Of a stretch of DNA of 64,000 bases, positions 36,024-45,186 are shown piece after piece. A program made the position numbers and the translations under genes. The DNA is from Oceanihabitans sediminis (GTDB lineage: Bacteria > Bacteroidota > Bacteroidia > Flavobacteriales > Flavobacteriaceae): assembly GCF_003337215.1 (NCBI RefSeq), contig NZ_QPIG01000004.1, positions 1 to 64,000 of the forward strand, read 5' to 3'. The notes below the pieces were generated by a model. The model ran no database searches. It was given only the letters and a program-made list of their open reading frames with translations, and was not told where the DNA came from. The stretch's first letter is position 1; each line of letters begins with the position of its first letter.

Positions 36024-36876
36024 ATTAAAAAAACAACGAGAGCTTGGTGAAGTTTTAACCGATACTTTTGGCTTTATACGGGAAGAATTTAAGCCTTTTG
36101 TGAAAACCATATTTCAAGTTACTGGAATATACTTGGTATTGTTTTTAATTTCCGTTGCATTTTATATTTATTCTGCTGGAGGTATTTTTGATTTTCAATC
36201 AAACAACGACTTTAATGCTGACAATTTACCGCTAATGGTAGGTTCCTTTTTTCTGTTTATGATTTTTGGGTTACTTACCTATACACTAGCGGACGCCGCT
36301 GTTTTACACTACATAAAATCTTATTCTGAAAACAAAGGAGTTGTAAATTTAGAAGAAGTAAAAAAAAATGCTAAAGATAGTTTTTGGGGATTTTTAGGAT
36401 TAAGCATCTTAAAATTCCTAACCCTATTTGTTGCAGTAATGCTATGTGTTATTCCTGTTTTTTATGCGATGGTGCCAATGTTTGTGGTTTTAGCTATTTA
36501 TGTATTTAAAGGAAAAGATACGGGGGAATCTTATAGCTATAGCTTCAAACTAATTAAAAATGAGTATTGGATAACCTTAGCTACTATTATTGTCTTCGGG
36601 TTAATTATCATGGTTGCTAGTTACGCCCTTAGTGTACCTACAGCCATTTATAGCTTAATAAAAACAGGAGTTTTTTCAGGAGAAGTAGACCCAACTAATA
36701 TGAAGATGTTTGTAGATCCTATTTATATTTTCTTAAATGTACTAAATTACCTTTTTAAGTTTCTACTTAATTTAATCTTAACTGTTGCTTCTGTTTTTGT
36801 TTATTTCAACTTAAATGAAAAGCAAAACTTCACTGGAACATTTGAGCGTATTGAATCTTTAGGAAAGATAGAATAA
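36007..36876 (+). CDS. Multi-pass membrane protein of the MoxR/DUF58 operon
   Basis: 289 residues with six hydrophobic segments; starts MKKYIELKKQRELGEVLTDTF. The pattern (VLTDTFGFIREEFKPFVK followed by paired helices) resembles the glycerophosphodiesterase membrane-domain-like or DUF975-like proteins found beside SpoIIM homologues. Overlaps the SpoIIM gene by 17 nt and precedes the DUF4129 gene by 3 nt, so it is tightly coupled. Function unknown. Confidence 0.7.
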   Translation: MKKYIELKKQRELGEVLTDTFGFIREEFKPFVKTIFQVTGIYLVLFLISVAFYIYSAGGIFDFQSNNDFNADNLPLMVGSFFLFMIFGLLTYTLADAAVLHYIKSYSENKGVVNLEEVKKNAKDSFWGFLGLSILKFLTLFVAVMLCVIPVFYAMVPMFVVLAIYVFKGKDTGESYSYSFKLIKNEYWITLATIIVFGLIIMVASYALSVPTAIYSLIKTGVFSGEVDPTNMKMFVDPIYIFLNVLNYLFKFLLNLILTVASVFVYFNLNEKQNFTGTFERIESLGKIE

Positions 36877-36879
36877 TAT

Positions 36880-37611
36880 ATGCAACTTCTAAAAACCTTA
36901 TTTTTTTTCCTCCTAACAACTACTTTGGTGATTAGTCAAAAGGACATGACGCCCATAAAAGTGGACGACTCTAATATTGAGGTAAAAGAAATAAGCAAGG
37001 AAGACTTAAAAGACTATTACAAAGATTCTAGTTTCGATTATACCGAAACCATTAAGAACGATAATTTCTTCGCTAAAATTAAGGTTTGGTTACGCAATAT
37101 CCTCATCAAAATATTTGAATGGATATTTGGTACTGGAGCTGCTGAAGGAATAGTAAAATTTATATTTAACACTCTGCCTTATCTACTATTGGCCGTGCTT
37201 GTTTTTCTACTTATAAAACTCTTTTTAAAAGTAGAAACAAAAAACCTTATTGGCGGCAAAAAGAAAACAGCTTCTATAAGGTTTACAGAAGAAGAGCATA
37301 TTATAAAAAATGAAGACATTAATGCTTTAATTGCTCAAGCTATTGAAAAGCAAGAATACAGAATTGCTATTCGTTACTATTATTTATTAGCCCTAAAAAC
37401 ACTAAGTGACAAAGAAATTATTAGTTGGAAACAACAAAAAACCAATGAAGATTATATTTCTGAAATTAAAGAACAAAGCTTAAAATCCAACTTTATTAAA
37501 ATCACCAAAATATATGATTATGTATGGTATGGCGAATTTAATATAGATGCCATAAAGTTTGAAAACTTAAAAACAGCTTTTGAAACGCTTAACAAAAACC
37601 TTGCAGATTGA
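36880..37611 (+). CDS. DUF4129 domain protein
   Basis: 243 residues: signal peptide (LKTLFFFLLTTTLVISQ), an extracytoplasmic stretch, one strong membrane helix (LPYLLLAVLVFLLIKLFL, about 105-125) and a cytoplasmic C-terminal DUF4129 domain (AIEKQEYRIAIRYYYLLALKTL ... YDYVWYGEF split over 160-225). Its stop codon overlaps the next start as TTGA. DUF4129 proteins often accompany MoxR/DUF58 and transglutaminase-like proteins. Confidence 0.8.
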   Translation: MQLLKTLFFFLLTTTLVISQKDMTPIKVDDSNIEVKEISKEDLKDYYKDSSFDYTETIKNDNFFAKIKVWLRNILIKIFEWIFGTGAAEGIVKFIFNTLPYLLLAVLVFLLIKLFLKVETKNLIGGKKKTASIRFTEEEHIIKNEDINALIAQAIEKQEYRIAIRYYYLLALKTLSDKEIISWKQQKTNEDYISEIKEQSLKSNFIKITKIYDYVWYGEFNIDAIKFENLKTAFETLNKNLAD

Positions 37612-38846
37612 GTAAGAAAGGAAAAATATACATTACCCTAACGGTCCTTGCCATTCTCAGCATTGTGGTTTTAGAATATACAAAACCACAAGCGATTAAT
37701 TGGTTTAAAAGCTATGCTTCACATCATAAAATACCTTTTGGTACATTTATTTTTCACGAACAATTAGAAAGGATTTTTGAAGAAGAAAATATCGAAGATA
37801 TAAACATTCCTCCATTTCAGTTTTTAAAAGAAAATAAAGATTTTAAAGGAACCTATATTTTTATAAATAACAATTTAACTTTTGATACAGACGAACTAGA
37901 CCTGCTTTTAAATTGGACCGCTAAAGGAAACACCTTGTTTATAGCTAGCGATAATTTAAATAGCAAGCTTCATGACACTTTGAATATTGAAACCTCGATT
38001 ATTAGCAATTTTAAAAACATCGAAAACATTTATCAACTTCAGCTTAAGAACAAACAATTAAAACCAGAAAAGCTATACACTTTCGATAAAGCGCAGCAGG
38101 TTACCTACTATAAAAAATATGACTCTAAAAAGGCTAAAGTTATTAGTGTTATAGACAATGCAATCCAAGAAGATAATAAAACAGCAAAATTAAAGTATCC
38201 TAATACCCTCAAGCAAAAATTTGGCAAAGGAACCATTATACTTAGCACATTTCCGCAAGCCTTCACAAATTATTTTCTACTTACAGATCCTAACCAAAAC
38301 TATACGGCAGGCTTAATATCGTATATGGATGCATCACAATCTATTTATGTAGATAATTATTATAAATCTGGTAAATCATTTTACACCTCTCCATTACATA
38401 TTCTTCTAAACACAAAAGAACTTAAATGGGCATATTATACTATGTTAATCGCTGTGTTTTTATATGTCATATTTGAAGGAAAACGAAAGCAGCGTGCTAT
38501 CCCTATTGTAAAACCTTTACAAAATCAAACTGTAAACTTTACTCGTACTATTGCTAATATGTATTATGAAAAAGGAAAGCATAAAGACATTAGCTATCAT
38601 CAAATAAATCACTTTTTAGAATATATTAGAACGCAGTTTCATATACATACTACCAACTTAGACACTACTTTTATAGAACATGTAGCAGCACGAAGCAACA
38701 ATACTATTGAAGATACTAAAGCACTTTTTCAAGTTATAAAAGAAATTAGTGCAAAAAAGGAAGTAACCAATACAGAACTAAAAAAATTAAACAAATTAAT
38801 CGCCGATTTTAAATCTAAAAACAAATGGAAGAAAGCCAAGACATAA
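37608..38846 (+). CDS. DUF4350 domain protein
   Basis: 412 residues with a TTG start (SKKGKIYITL follows), coupled by a 4-nt overlap to the DUF4129 gene. One N-terminal helix (IYITLTVLAILSIVVLEY), an extracytoplasmic DUF4350 domain (about 35-265) resembling a GATase1/ThuA-like fold, a second helix (WAYYTMLIAVFLYVIF, about 275-290) and a cytoplasmic helical tail. It overlaps the following moxR by 22 nt. Proposed envelope regulator or sensor of this module; exact role unknown. Confidence 0.78.
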   Translation: MSKKGKIYITLTVLAILSIVVLEYTKPQAINWFKSYASHHKIPFGTFIFHEQLERIFEEENIEDINIPPFQFLKENKDFKGTYIFINNNLTFDTDELDLLLNWTAKGNTLFIASDNLNSKLHDTLNIETSIISNFKNIENIYQLQLKNKQLKPEKLYTFDKAQQVTYYKKYDSKKAKVISVIDNAIQEDNKTAKLKYPNTLKQKFGKGTIILSTFPQAFTNYFLLTDPNQNYTAGLISYMDASQSIYVDNYYKSGKSFYTSPLHILLNTKELKWAYYTMLIAVFLYVIFEGKRKQRAIPIVKPLQNQTVNFTRTIANMYYEKGKHKDISYHQINHFLEYIRTQFHIHTTNLDTTFIEHVAARSNNTIEDTKALFQVIKEISAKKEVTNTELKKLNKLIADFKSKNKWKKAKT

Positions 38847-39811
38847 ATTTTAGTAATAGAATTCCTTTAGAGGATTTAAAGCTAACCGTAGAAGAAATTA
38901 AGCAAGAATTAGGTAAAGTTATTGTCGGCCAAACAAACCTAGTGGAGCTTCTTATAGTTGCACTTTTAGCAGATGGTCACGTATTAATTGAAGGAGTTCC
39001 TGGAATTGCAAAAACCATAACAGCCAAACTTTTTGCCAAAGTTTTGAAAACTGATTTTAGCCGAATTCAATTTACACCAGATTTAATGCCTAGTGATGTA
39101 TTAGGTATCTCGGTTTTAAATATGAAAAATTCAAAATTCGAATTTAAAAAAGGTCCTATTTTTTCTAATATAGTTTTAATTGATGAAATAAACAGAGCTC
39201 CAGCAAAAACACAAGCTGCTCTTTTTGAAACCATGGAAGAACGCCAAGCAACCATAGACGGAACTACCTATAAATTTGCAGCTCCTTTTATGGTTTTAGC
39301 TACGCAAAACCCAATTGAACAAGAAGGAACTTACGCCCTACCGGAAGCACAACTAGACAGGTTTATTTTTAAAATAAAAGTAGATTATCCTAATGTGGTG
39401 GACGAAATACGAATTATAGAAACACACCATAATCGTCAAGGAAAACAACCTCATACACTTATAAACACGATTTTAGATGCCAATAAATTAGCTGAATACA
39501 AAGAAAAAATTCAAGGCATTCTGGTTGAAAGTAAAATAATAAAATACATAGCAGAAGTTGTTTCAAAAACTAGAAATCATCCGCATTTATATTTAGGTGC
39601 TTCTCCAAGAGCTTCTATTGCAATATTAAATACAGCAAAAGCTTATGCGGCAATTAACGGTCGTGATTTTGTTATTCCGGAGGATGTTAAAAAAGCTATG
39701 GTCCCTGTTTTAAACCATAGAATCCTTTTAACACCAGAGCGAGAAATGGAAGGAATGACCACAGAACAAGTTATTGAAATGATCGTACAATCGGTTGAAA
39801 TTCCAAGATAA
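38825..39811 (+). CDS. MoxR-family AAA+ ATPase
   Basis: 328 residues with Walker A GVPGIAKT, Walker B VLIDEINRAPAKTQAALFETMEE, sensor-1 ATQNPIEQEGTYALPEAQLDRF and GASPRASIAIL. It is paralogous to the MoxR at 22.3 kb but here sits in the canonical arrangement directly upstream of a DUF58 protein gene, its presumed client, and inside the SpoIIM/DUF4129/DUF4350 operon. Cytoplasmic, acting at the membrane through its partners. Confidence 0.93.
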   Translation: MEESQDINFSNRIPLEDLKLTVEEIKQELGKVIVGQTNLVELLIVALLADGHVLIEGVPGIAKTITAKLFAKVLKTDFSRIQFTPDLMPSDVLGISVLNMKNSKFEFKKGPIFSNIVLIDEINRAPAKTQAALFETMEERQATIDGTTYKFAAPFMVLATQNPIEQEGTYALPEAQLDRFIFKIKVDYPNVVDEIRIIETHHNRQGKQPHTLINTILDANKLAEYKEKIQGILVESKIIKYIAEVVSKTRNHPHLYLGASPRASIAILNTAKAYAAINGRDFVIPEDVKKAMVPVLNHRILLTPEREMEGMTTEQVIEMIVQSVEIPR

Positions 39812-39840
39812 TATACAACTACAACCGTTTAAACAAAGCA

Positions 39841-41172
39841 ATGAAATTTATTAAATCGCTATACTTACACAAGCAATTTTACATCTATATGGCAATAGCA
39901 TCCTCTTGCTTTTTATTGTCCTATTGGGTAAAAATGCTGTACCCAATAGCGTGGATTATTACGCTGTTTATTGGCGTATTATTCCTTGTGGATATCCTGT
40001 TACTATACCGATTTAAAAATGCTGTCCAAGCTAGAAGATTACTATCTGAAAAACTTTCCAATAGTGATGAAAACCCAATTCCGATAACGATTACAAATAA
40101 CTATCCGTTTAAAGTTTCTGTAGATATCATAGAAGAACTTCCTGTACAATTTCAGAAACGGGATTTTCTATATCAGGCACATCTTAAACCTAACGAAAAA
40201 CATGATTTCACTTATAAAGTTCGCCCAGTAGAACGCGGAGAATACCTATTTGGAAACTTAAATGTATTTGTTTCTTCACAACTAAAAATAGTGAAACGAA
40301 AACACCTTTTCCAAAACCATCAAATGACAAAGGTGTATCCGTCTTTTATTCAAATGCAGCAATTAGACTTTCTAGCGATAAGTAATTATCTGTCGGAATT
40401 CGGATTAAAAAAAATTAGAAGAATAGGAAACACGCAAGAATTCGAACAAATAAAAGATTACGTACAAGGCGATGATTTTAGAACGGTGAACTGGAAAGCT
40501 ACGGCAAAGCGTGGTGAGTTGATGGTAAATCAATATCAAGACGAAAAATCGCAACCTATTTATTCTATTATTGATACTGGTCGCGTAATGAAAATGCCTT
40601 TTAATGGATTAAAACTTTTAGATTATGCGATCAATTCTACCCTAGCATTTAGTAATGTTGCCTTAAAAAAACATGACAAAGTCGGAATGATTTCTTTTTC
40701 AAAAACAATTGAAACGTTCGTACCTGCAATTGAAAAGCTAAGCTATTTAAACAAAATACTAGAGAACTTATACAACATCAACACCCAGTTTTACGATAGT
40801 GATTTCGGACTCCTATACGCTCAACTTAAACGAAAAGTAACCCATAGAAGTCTAATTCTGCTATACACAAACTTTGAACATATTAGCGCTTTAAAAAGAC
40901 AACTACCATACTTAAAAGCAATCTCAAAAAAACATATGCTGGTGGTGGTACTATTTGAAAATACCGAACTTGAAAAACTAATAGCCCAAGATACAGAAGA
41001 CTTACAGAGTATATATCATAAAACAATTGCAGAAAAATTTAGTTTTGAAAAAAGATTAATGGTTAAAGAACTTCAAAAAAACGGTATTCAAACCATACTT
41101 ACTCCCCCTGAGAAATTAACCATTAATACAATAAATAAATACTTAGAAATAAAAGCTAGAGGATTATTATAA
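39841..41172 (+). CDS. DUF58 domain protein (VWA-like)
   Basis: 443 residues. Two N-terminal membrane helices (about 15-60) are followed by a beta-rich segment and the DUF58 signature FEQIKDYVQGDDFRTVNWKATAKRGELMVNQY, leading into a von Willebrand A-like fold (YSIIDTGRVMKMPFNGLKLLDYAI, where the MIDAS-type DxSxS is reduced to DTG). Typical MoxR client. Last gene of the operon, followed by a terminator. Confidence 0.9.
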   Translation: MKFIKSLYLHKQFYIYMAIASSCFLLSYWVKMLYPIAWIITLFIGVLFLVDILLLYRFKNAVQARRLLSEKLSNSDENPIPITITNNYPFKVSVDIIEELPVQFQKRDFLYQAHLKPNEKHDFTYKVRPVERGEYLFGNLNVFVSSQLKIVKRKHLFQNHQMTKVYPSFIQMQQLDFLAISNYLSEFGLKKIRRIGNTQEFEQIKDYVQGDDFRTVNWKATAKRGELMVNQYQDEKSQPIYSIIDTGRVMKMPFNGLKLLDYAINSTLAFSNVALKKHDKVGMISFSKTIETFVPAIEKLSYLNKILENLYNINTQFYDSDFGLLYAQLKRKVTHRSLILLYTNFEHISALKRQLPYLKAISKKHMLVVVLFENTELEKLIAQDTEDLQSIYHKTIAEKFSFEKRLMVKELQKNGIQTILTPPEKLTINTINKYLEIKARGLL

Positions 41173-41187
41173 AACCATTAAAAAGAA

Positions 41188-41216
41188 AAGCCACAAAACA
41201 TAAGTCTTTGTGGCTT
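41188..41216. terminator. Bidirectional terminator between DUF58 operon and dps
   Basis: AAGCCACAAA/TTTGTGGCTT, 10-bp stem with a 9-nt loop and T-rich flanks on both strands. Confidence 0.8.
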
Positions 41217-41256
41217 CTTTATTTTCAATCTATTCTCTTACAATAGAGAAAAGCTA

Positions 41257-41727
41257 TTAACCTAACCAAGCTTTAAACATCCAAATAGTTTTTTCTTGCT
41301 CGGTAATAAGCTCACTCATCATAGCGTTTGTACCTTCGTCATTCATTTCACCAGATTTATCAAGAATATCTCTTTCAATTTTTAATAATTCAGATAAAGA
41401 ATCAACAATTAATCGTACAGCTTTCTCATCTTCCGAAACATTTTCTCCTACAGGCACTTTTGCTAATTTAGAATAATCTTCAAAAGTATGTAATGGTGTT
41501 TCCCCTAAAGTTAAAATACGTTCTGCAATTTCATCAACCTTAACGTTTGCATCAGTATATAACTCTTCAAATTTAACGTGTAAATCAAAAAATCTTTTTC
41601 CTTTAATATTCCAGTGAACCCCTCTTAAATTTTGGTAATAAATTTGAAAGTTCGCTAATAGGTTATTTAAGTCTTTTGATATCTCTTTCGCTTTTTTAGC
41701 GTTTAATCCAATGCTGTTTAGTGTCAT
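41257..41727 (-). CDS. dps: Dps-family DNA-protecting ferritin-like protein
   Basis: 156 residues. Forms a dodecameric shell that binds DNA and oxidises and stores iron using H2O2. The inter-subunit ferroxidase ligands are visible in RGVHWNIKGKRFFDLHVKFEELYTD (H, H, D) and DEIAERI (D, E). The N-terminus is short and only weakly basic. The gene is divergent from oxyR, the H2O2 sensor known to activate dps in many bacteria. Its 5' leader consists almost entirely of three A-tract repeats. Confidence 0.95.
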   Translation of the reverse strand: MTLNSIGLNAKKAKEISKDLNNLLANFQIYYQNLRGVHWNIKGKRFFDLHVKFEELYTDANVKVDEIAERILTLGETPLHTFEDYSKLAKVPVGENVSEDEKAVRLIVDSLSELLKIERDILDKSGEMNDEGTNAMMSELITEQEKTIWMFKAWLG

Positions 41728-41735
41728 AATTATTA

Positions 41736-41768
41736 TTTTTTTATTGTTTTTTTATTGTTTTTTTATTG
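41736..41768. repeat. Three perfect 11-bp tandem repeats (TTTTTTTATTG) in the dps leader
   Basis: Copies at 41736-41746, 41747-41757 and 41758-41768. On the dps strand the unit is CAATAAAAAAA and the array ends 9 nt before the ATG. A -7-like TAAATTTG lies just upstream (41775-41782), so the array is essentially the whole 5' untranslated region. Confidence 0.9.
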
Positions 41769-41774
41769 TTTACT

Positions 41775-41782
41775 CAAATTTA
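41775..41782 (-). promoter_or_regulatory. Possible dps -7 element (TAAATTTG)
   Basis: Perfect minus-strand TAnnTTTG 48 nt before the dps ATG. No TTG at the -33 position, which would fit a promoter that needs an activator such as OxyR; that reading is inference. Confidence 0.45.
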
Positions 41783-41854
41783 AGCTATAATTAACAGATA
41801 TTTCCATAAGTTTTATTGATAGTTTTTATATTTTTATAGTCTAAATTGATATAC

Positions 41855-42799
41855 ATGACAATTACACAATTATACTACGTTTTAGCAGTTGCCGAAAACC
41901 AAAATTTCACCAAGGCTGCAGAAAAGTGTTTTGTAACACAACCTACATTAAGCATGCAAATTCAAAAACTAGAAGATGAATTGGATGTACTTATTTTTGA
42001 TAGAAGTAAAAAACCTATTGAACTTACAGAGGTAGGTAAAAAGATTGTTAATCAGGCAAAGAATATTGTAAATGAATCTTACAGAATTCAAGATATTGTA
42101 GACCAACAAAAAGGATATATTGGAGGGGAATTTAGATTAGGAATTATTCCTACTATCATGCCTACTTTATTACCAATGTTCTTAAAATCCTTTATTAAGA
42201 AATACCCAAAAGTAAAACTTAAAATTGAAGAACTTAGCACGGAAGAAATTATTACAAGAATAAACGAAGGACATCTAGATGCTGCTATTGCTGCGACACC
42301 TTTAAGTAACGAAAACATAAAAGAACGTGTTTTATATTTTGAACCTTTTGTTGCTTATGTGCCAAAAACGCATAGACTACACGTAGAAAAGAAAATAAAA
42401 GTATCCGATTTAGATATTCAGGACATGCTTTTATTAGAAGATGGCCACTGCTTTAGAGATGGTGTTATTAATTTATGTAAAGCTTTAAAGGATTTAAACA
42501 ACGAGCAATTTCAATTAGAAAGCGGAAGTATTGAAACATTAATTAAATTATCGGATGAAGGTTTAGGGATGACCTTATTGCCATACCTCCATACGCTTGA
42601 GTTATCTGATAAAAAGAAAGAAAGCTTACACCTTTTCCACGATCCTTCTCCTGCTAGAGAAGTGAGTATTATTTATCATAAAAGCGAACTTAAAATGCAA
42701 ATTATTGAAGCTTTACAAGAAGTGATTTCTGGAATCATTAGAGGAGCAATTACATTTCAAAATGTAGAAATAATTAGTCCGTTAAGAAACAAGATCTAA
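41855..42799 (+). CDS. oxyR: Hydrogen peroxide-sensing LysR regulator OxyR
   Basis: 314 residues: LysR winged-helix DNA-binding domain (LYYVLAVAENQNFTKAAEKC, residues 6-25) and a periplasmic-binding-fold sensor. The redox pair is unmistakable: DGHCFRDGVINLC places cysteines at 199 and 208, the same numbers and 9-residue spacing as in E. coli OxyR, which forms a disulfide on H2O2 exposure. The ATG at 41855 is preferred over 41846 because MTITQLYYV is the family start. Divergent from dps, a likely target. Followed by a strong terminator. Confidence 0.96.
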   Translation: MTITQLYYVLAVAENQNFTKAAEKCFVTQPTLSMQIQKLEDELDVLIFDRSKKPIELTEVGKKIVNQAKNIVNESYRIQDIVDQQKGYIGGEFRLGIIPTIMPTLLPMFLKSFIKKYPKVKLKIEELSTEEIITRINEGHLDAAIAATPLSNENIKERVLYFEPFVAYVPKTHRLHVEKKIKVSDLDIQDMLLLEDGHCFRDGVINLCKALKDLNNEQFQLESGSIETLIKLSDEGLGMTLLPYLHTLELSDKKKESLHLFHDPSPAREVSIIYHKSELKMQIIEALQEVISGIIRGAITFQNVEIISPLRNKI

Positions 42800-42818
42800 A
42801 TCTTGCTTATATACACAT

Positions 42819-42848
42819 AAAAAAAGCGACTCTCGAGTCGCTTTTTTT
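42819..42848. terminator. Bidirectional terminator after oxyR
   Basis: AAAAAAAGCGACTC/GAGTCGCTTTTTTT, 14-bp perfect stem with a minimal loop. Also serves the convergent 65-aa gene. Confidence 0.88.
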
Positions 42849-42849
42849 T

Positions 42850-43047
42850 TTATGTTTTCAAATAAATCAAACATTGATTTAAGTTAGGGTTTTGCTTAAC
42901 AAGTGATTCAACAAAAACTTTTAATTCCTCTATTTCGTGAGGTAATAATCTTTGTATTGCTTTTTGAACTTCTTTGCAAAACAACGCAGCATCAAAACTT
43001 ACTTTTTTAAGCACAGTTTTAGTGTACTCAAACATTGCTCTAGACAT
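42850..43047 (-). CDS. Small conserved hypothetical protein (65 aa)
   Basis: Predicted all-alpha 65-residue protein (MSRAMFEYTKTVLKKVSFDAALFCKE..., then PHEIEELKVFVESLV). No signal peptide. I associate this type with short proteins conserved next to core genes in flavobacteria, but have no function. The stop codon abuts the oxyR terminator; the 150-nt upstream region contains no recognised promoter. Confidence 0.65.
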   Translation of the reverse strand: MSRAMFEYTKTVLKKVSFDAALFCKEVQKAIQRLLPHEIEELKVFVESLVKQNPNLNQCLIYLKT

Positions 43048-43199
43048 AGTTTAATTAGGTTTAGTTTTTAATAAATAAATCGGGTAGAGTTGTTGTATAC
43101 GCGGAAATGGTTAATTTTTCATTGTTTTACTTCATAAATATAATGAAAATAAACATTGCTTTTACATTTAAACAAAAATTTAACAACCGAGTTTTCTTA

Positions 43200-43997
43200 C
43201 TAAAAATTATTATCCCCATCTAAAAGATCTCCTAAGCCACCAAGTATGCTTCCTTCTCCTTTATTCTTTCCTCCTCGCGGTACACTTGCCAAAACTCTAC
43301 CTGCCAATCTACTAAATGGTAAAGATTGTATATAAACCGTTCCTGGTCCTTGAAGCGTAGCAAAAAACAATCCTTCCCCTCCAAAAACAGTATTTTTAAT
43401 ACCTCCAACAAACTCGATATCATAATTCACTGTATGATCAAAACCTACAATACATCCAGTATCTACTTTTAATTTTTCTCCAGGCATTAATTCTTTTTTA
43501 GCAATAGTACCACCAGCGTGAACAAAGGCCATTCCGTCTCCTTCCAGTTTCTGCATAATAAAACCTTCTCCTCCAAATAAACCTCTTCCTAGTTTTTTGC
43601 TAAACTCGATTCCTACACTAACTCCTTTTGCTGCACATAAAAAGGCATCTTTCTGGCAGATAAACTTTCCTCCGTAATTGGTTAAATCAATAGGAATTAT
43701 TTTACCTGGGTAAGGCGAAGCAAAACTAACACTACGCTTACCGGTAAGATTGTTATAAAAAGCAGTCATAAATAAACTTTCTCCAGTAAGAATACGTTTT
43801 CCTGCTCCTAGAATTTTTCCTAAAAAACCAGAATCTTTTTTGGAACCATCACCAAAAATAGTTTCCATTTTAATACCATCATCCATCATCATAAAGCTTC
43901 CAGCTTCAGCAACAACAGCTTCTTGAGGGTCTAACTCAATTTCTACATATTGCATTTCTTCTCCGTATATTCTATAATCAATTTCGTGTGCTGTCAT
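43200..43997 (-). CDS. TIGR00266/AIM24 family protein
   Basis: 265 residues. A repeated beta-helical 'GxG/GGEGLF' architecture ([67 protein letters not shown]) identifies the TIGR00266 / AIM24-like family, whose molecular role is unresolved (its mitochondrial homologue affects cristae organisation). Glycine-rich C-terminus ([21 protein letters not shown]). Upstream DUF4442 gene lies 91 nt away on the same strand. Confidence 0.88.
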   Translation of the reverse strand: MTAHEIDYRIYGEEMQYVEIELDPQEAVVAEAGSFMMMDDGIKMETIFGDGSKKDSGFLGKILGAGKRILTGESLFMTAFYNNLTGKRSVSFASPYPGKIIPIDLTNYGGKFICQKDAFLCAAKGVSVGIEFSKKLGRGLFGGEGFIMQKLEGDGMAFVHAGGTIAKKELMPGEKLKVDTGCIVGFDHTVNYDIEFVGGIKNTVFGGEGLFFATLQGPGTVYIQSLPFSRLAGRVLASVPRGGKNKGEGSILGGLGDLLDGDNNF

Positions 43998-44088
43998 AAT
44001 TTTAAAATTTTATTGATATACTTATAAGTGGAAAGGATTTGGGTTTTGTTACAGAATTTTATCTTTCTATAGAAAAATAAATTTTCAA

Positions 44089-44547
44089 CTATTTACTTTT
44101 CAGTTTGATACTCCATTCAAAGTTAAATGTAGAAACCACTATACCGTCTTCATTTGTTCCAACAGATTGCATCCATAATGTTTGCCCCTCTCCTGTTTTT
44201 ATAGCTTCAGCGATAATCTCATCAATTTTATTACCATCTACACAAGTGAAGGTGATTCTACCAGTAGCTTTTTTAGTAAAACTGGCATTATTATTTGCCA
44301 CTAGCATAGAAATATTTTTCCCACTTTCTCTAATTTTACTAAGCATTAGAGCTCCTGTGGTTAATTCAGCTGCCATTCCTTGCACTGCCCAAAACATCGA
44401 TTTAAAAGGGTTTTGATTGATCCATTTGTGTTTCACAGAAACAGTACAACTTTCATTTGTAATAGTCTTTACGCGGATTCCCGTAAAAAACACCGCGGGC
44501 AATTTTAGGATGTTGAAAGCATTAATCTTTCTAGGTGTTAACTTCAT
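44089..44547 (-). CDS. DUF4442 hotdog-fold protein
   Basis: 152 residues matching the DUF4442 thioesterase-like family: KHKWINQNPFKSMFWAVQGMAAELTTGALML and the hot-dog helix/sheet pattern following. These proteins are proposed acyl-CoA or acyl-chain binders; activity is unproven. A minus-strand TATTTTTG (44565-44572) lies 18 nt upstream, a plausible -7 element with a short leader. Confidence 0.8.
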   Translation of the reverse strand: MKLTPRKINAFNILKLPAVFFTGIRVKTITNESCTVSVKHKWINQNPFKSMFWAVQGMAAELTTGALMLSKIRESGKNISMLVANNNASFTKKATGRITFTCVDGNKIDEIIAEAIKTGEGQTLWMQSVGTNEDGIVVSTFNFEWSIKLKSK

Positions 44548-44564
44548 TTAGTATATAATTTCAT

Positions 44565-44572
44565 CAAAAATA
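44565..44572 (-). promoter_or_regulatory. Possible -7 element of the DUF4442 gene (TATTTTTG)
   Basis: Perfect TAnnTTTG on the minus strand 18 nt before the ATG, with CTG rather than TTG near -33. Confidence 0.4.
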
Positions 44573-44653
44573 TCGAAAATAAACGAGATATCAGTTTGTT
44601 AATTTTATGTTAAAAATTAGTACTATGTGTAACATAATACCTTTTTAAAGACA

Positions 44654-44661
44654 TATATTTG
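44654..44661 (+). promoter_or_regulatory. Possible -7 element of the DUF4870/padR operon (TATATTTG)
   Basis: Perfect TATATTTG 29 nt before ATG 44690. No TTG at -33, suggesting weak or activator-dependent expression. Confidence 0.45.
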
Positions 44662-44689
44662 CATAAGAAACTATTATACACTTTTTCTC

Positions 44690-45136
44690 ATGATAAGTAA
44701 CAACCAGAAAAATATAGCAACCTTTATACATTTATCAACCTTTTCTAGGTTTGTAATTCCGTTTGGAAATATTATTGGCCCTTTATTACTATGGATTATT
44801 AATAAAGATAAATCGGAGTTTATAGATAATCATGGTAAGCAAGCATTAAACTTTCAGCTTAGTATCATTCTATATACTTTTCTATTTGGTTTATTGTGCA
44901 TTCCATTAATAGCTTTTAATGTTTTATCATATATAGACATAGTAAATATTGAAGCATTCAACAGTTTGAATATTAATTTAGAAGCTCCTTCTCCGATACT
45001 CTTTTTTATCATTCTTATGGTGTTTTTAGCTGCAATTGCTTTTATCATAGAACTTATATTTATTATCAACGCAAGCCTAACAGCTAATAAAGGAGAAGCT
45101 TATAAGTATCCTTTTACCATACATTTTTTAAAATAA
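44690..45136 (+). CDS. DUF4870 domain membrane protein
   Basis: 148 residues with three to four hydrophobic helices. The DUF4870 hallmark is WIINKDKSEFIDNHGKQALNFQLS between the first two helices. It leads the padR-pspC gene set, 91 nt upstream of padR, an arrangement frequent in Bacteroidota. Likely part of the membrane-stress module; no biochemical role known. Confidence 0.85.
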   Translation: MISNNQKNIATFIHLSTFSRFVIPFGNIIGPLLLWIINKDKSEFIDNHGKQALNFQLSIILYTFLFGLLCIPLIAFNVLSYIDIVNIEAFNSLNINLEAPSPILFFIILMVFLAAIAFIIELIFIINASLTANKGEAYKYPFTIHFLK

Positions 45137-45186
45137 TCATCATCAATCACATACATCAAACCATTAGTAAACAGATCTAGTGGAAA

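Noticed and set aside
36007-41172. A Bacteroides aerotolerance (Bat) operon
   Set aside because: MoxR and DUF58 are shared with Bat loci, but no VWA-domain BatA/BatB or TPR BatC/BatE genes follow; DUF4129, DUF4350 and SpoIIM families define a different module.
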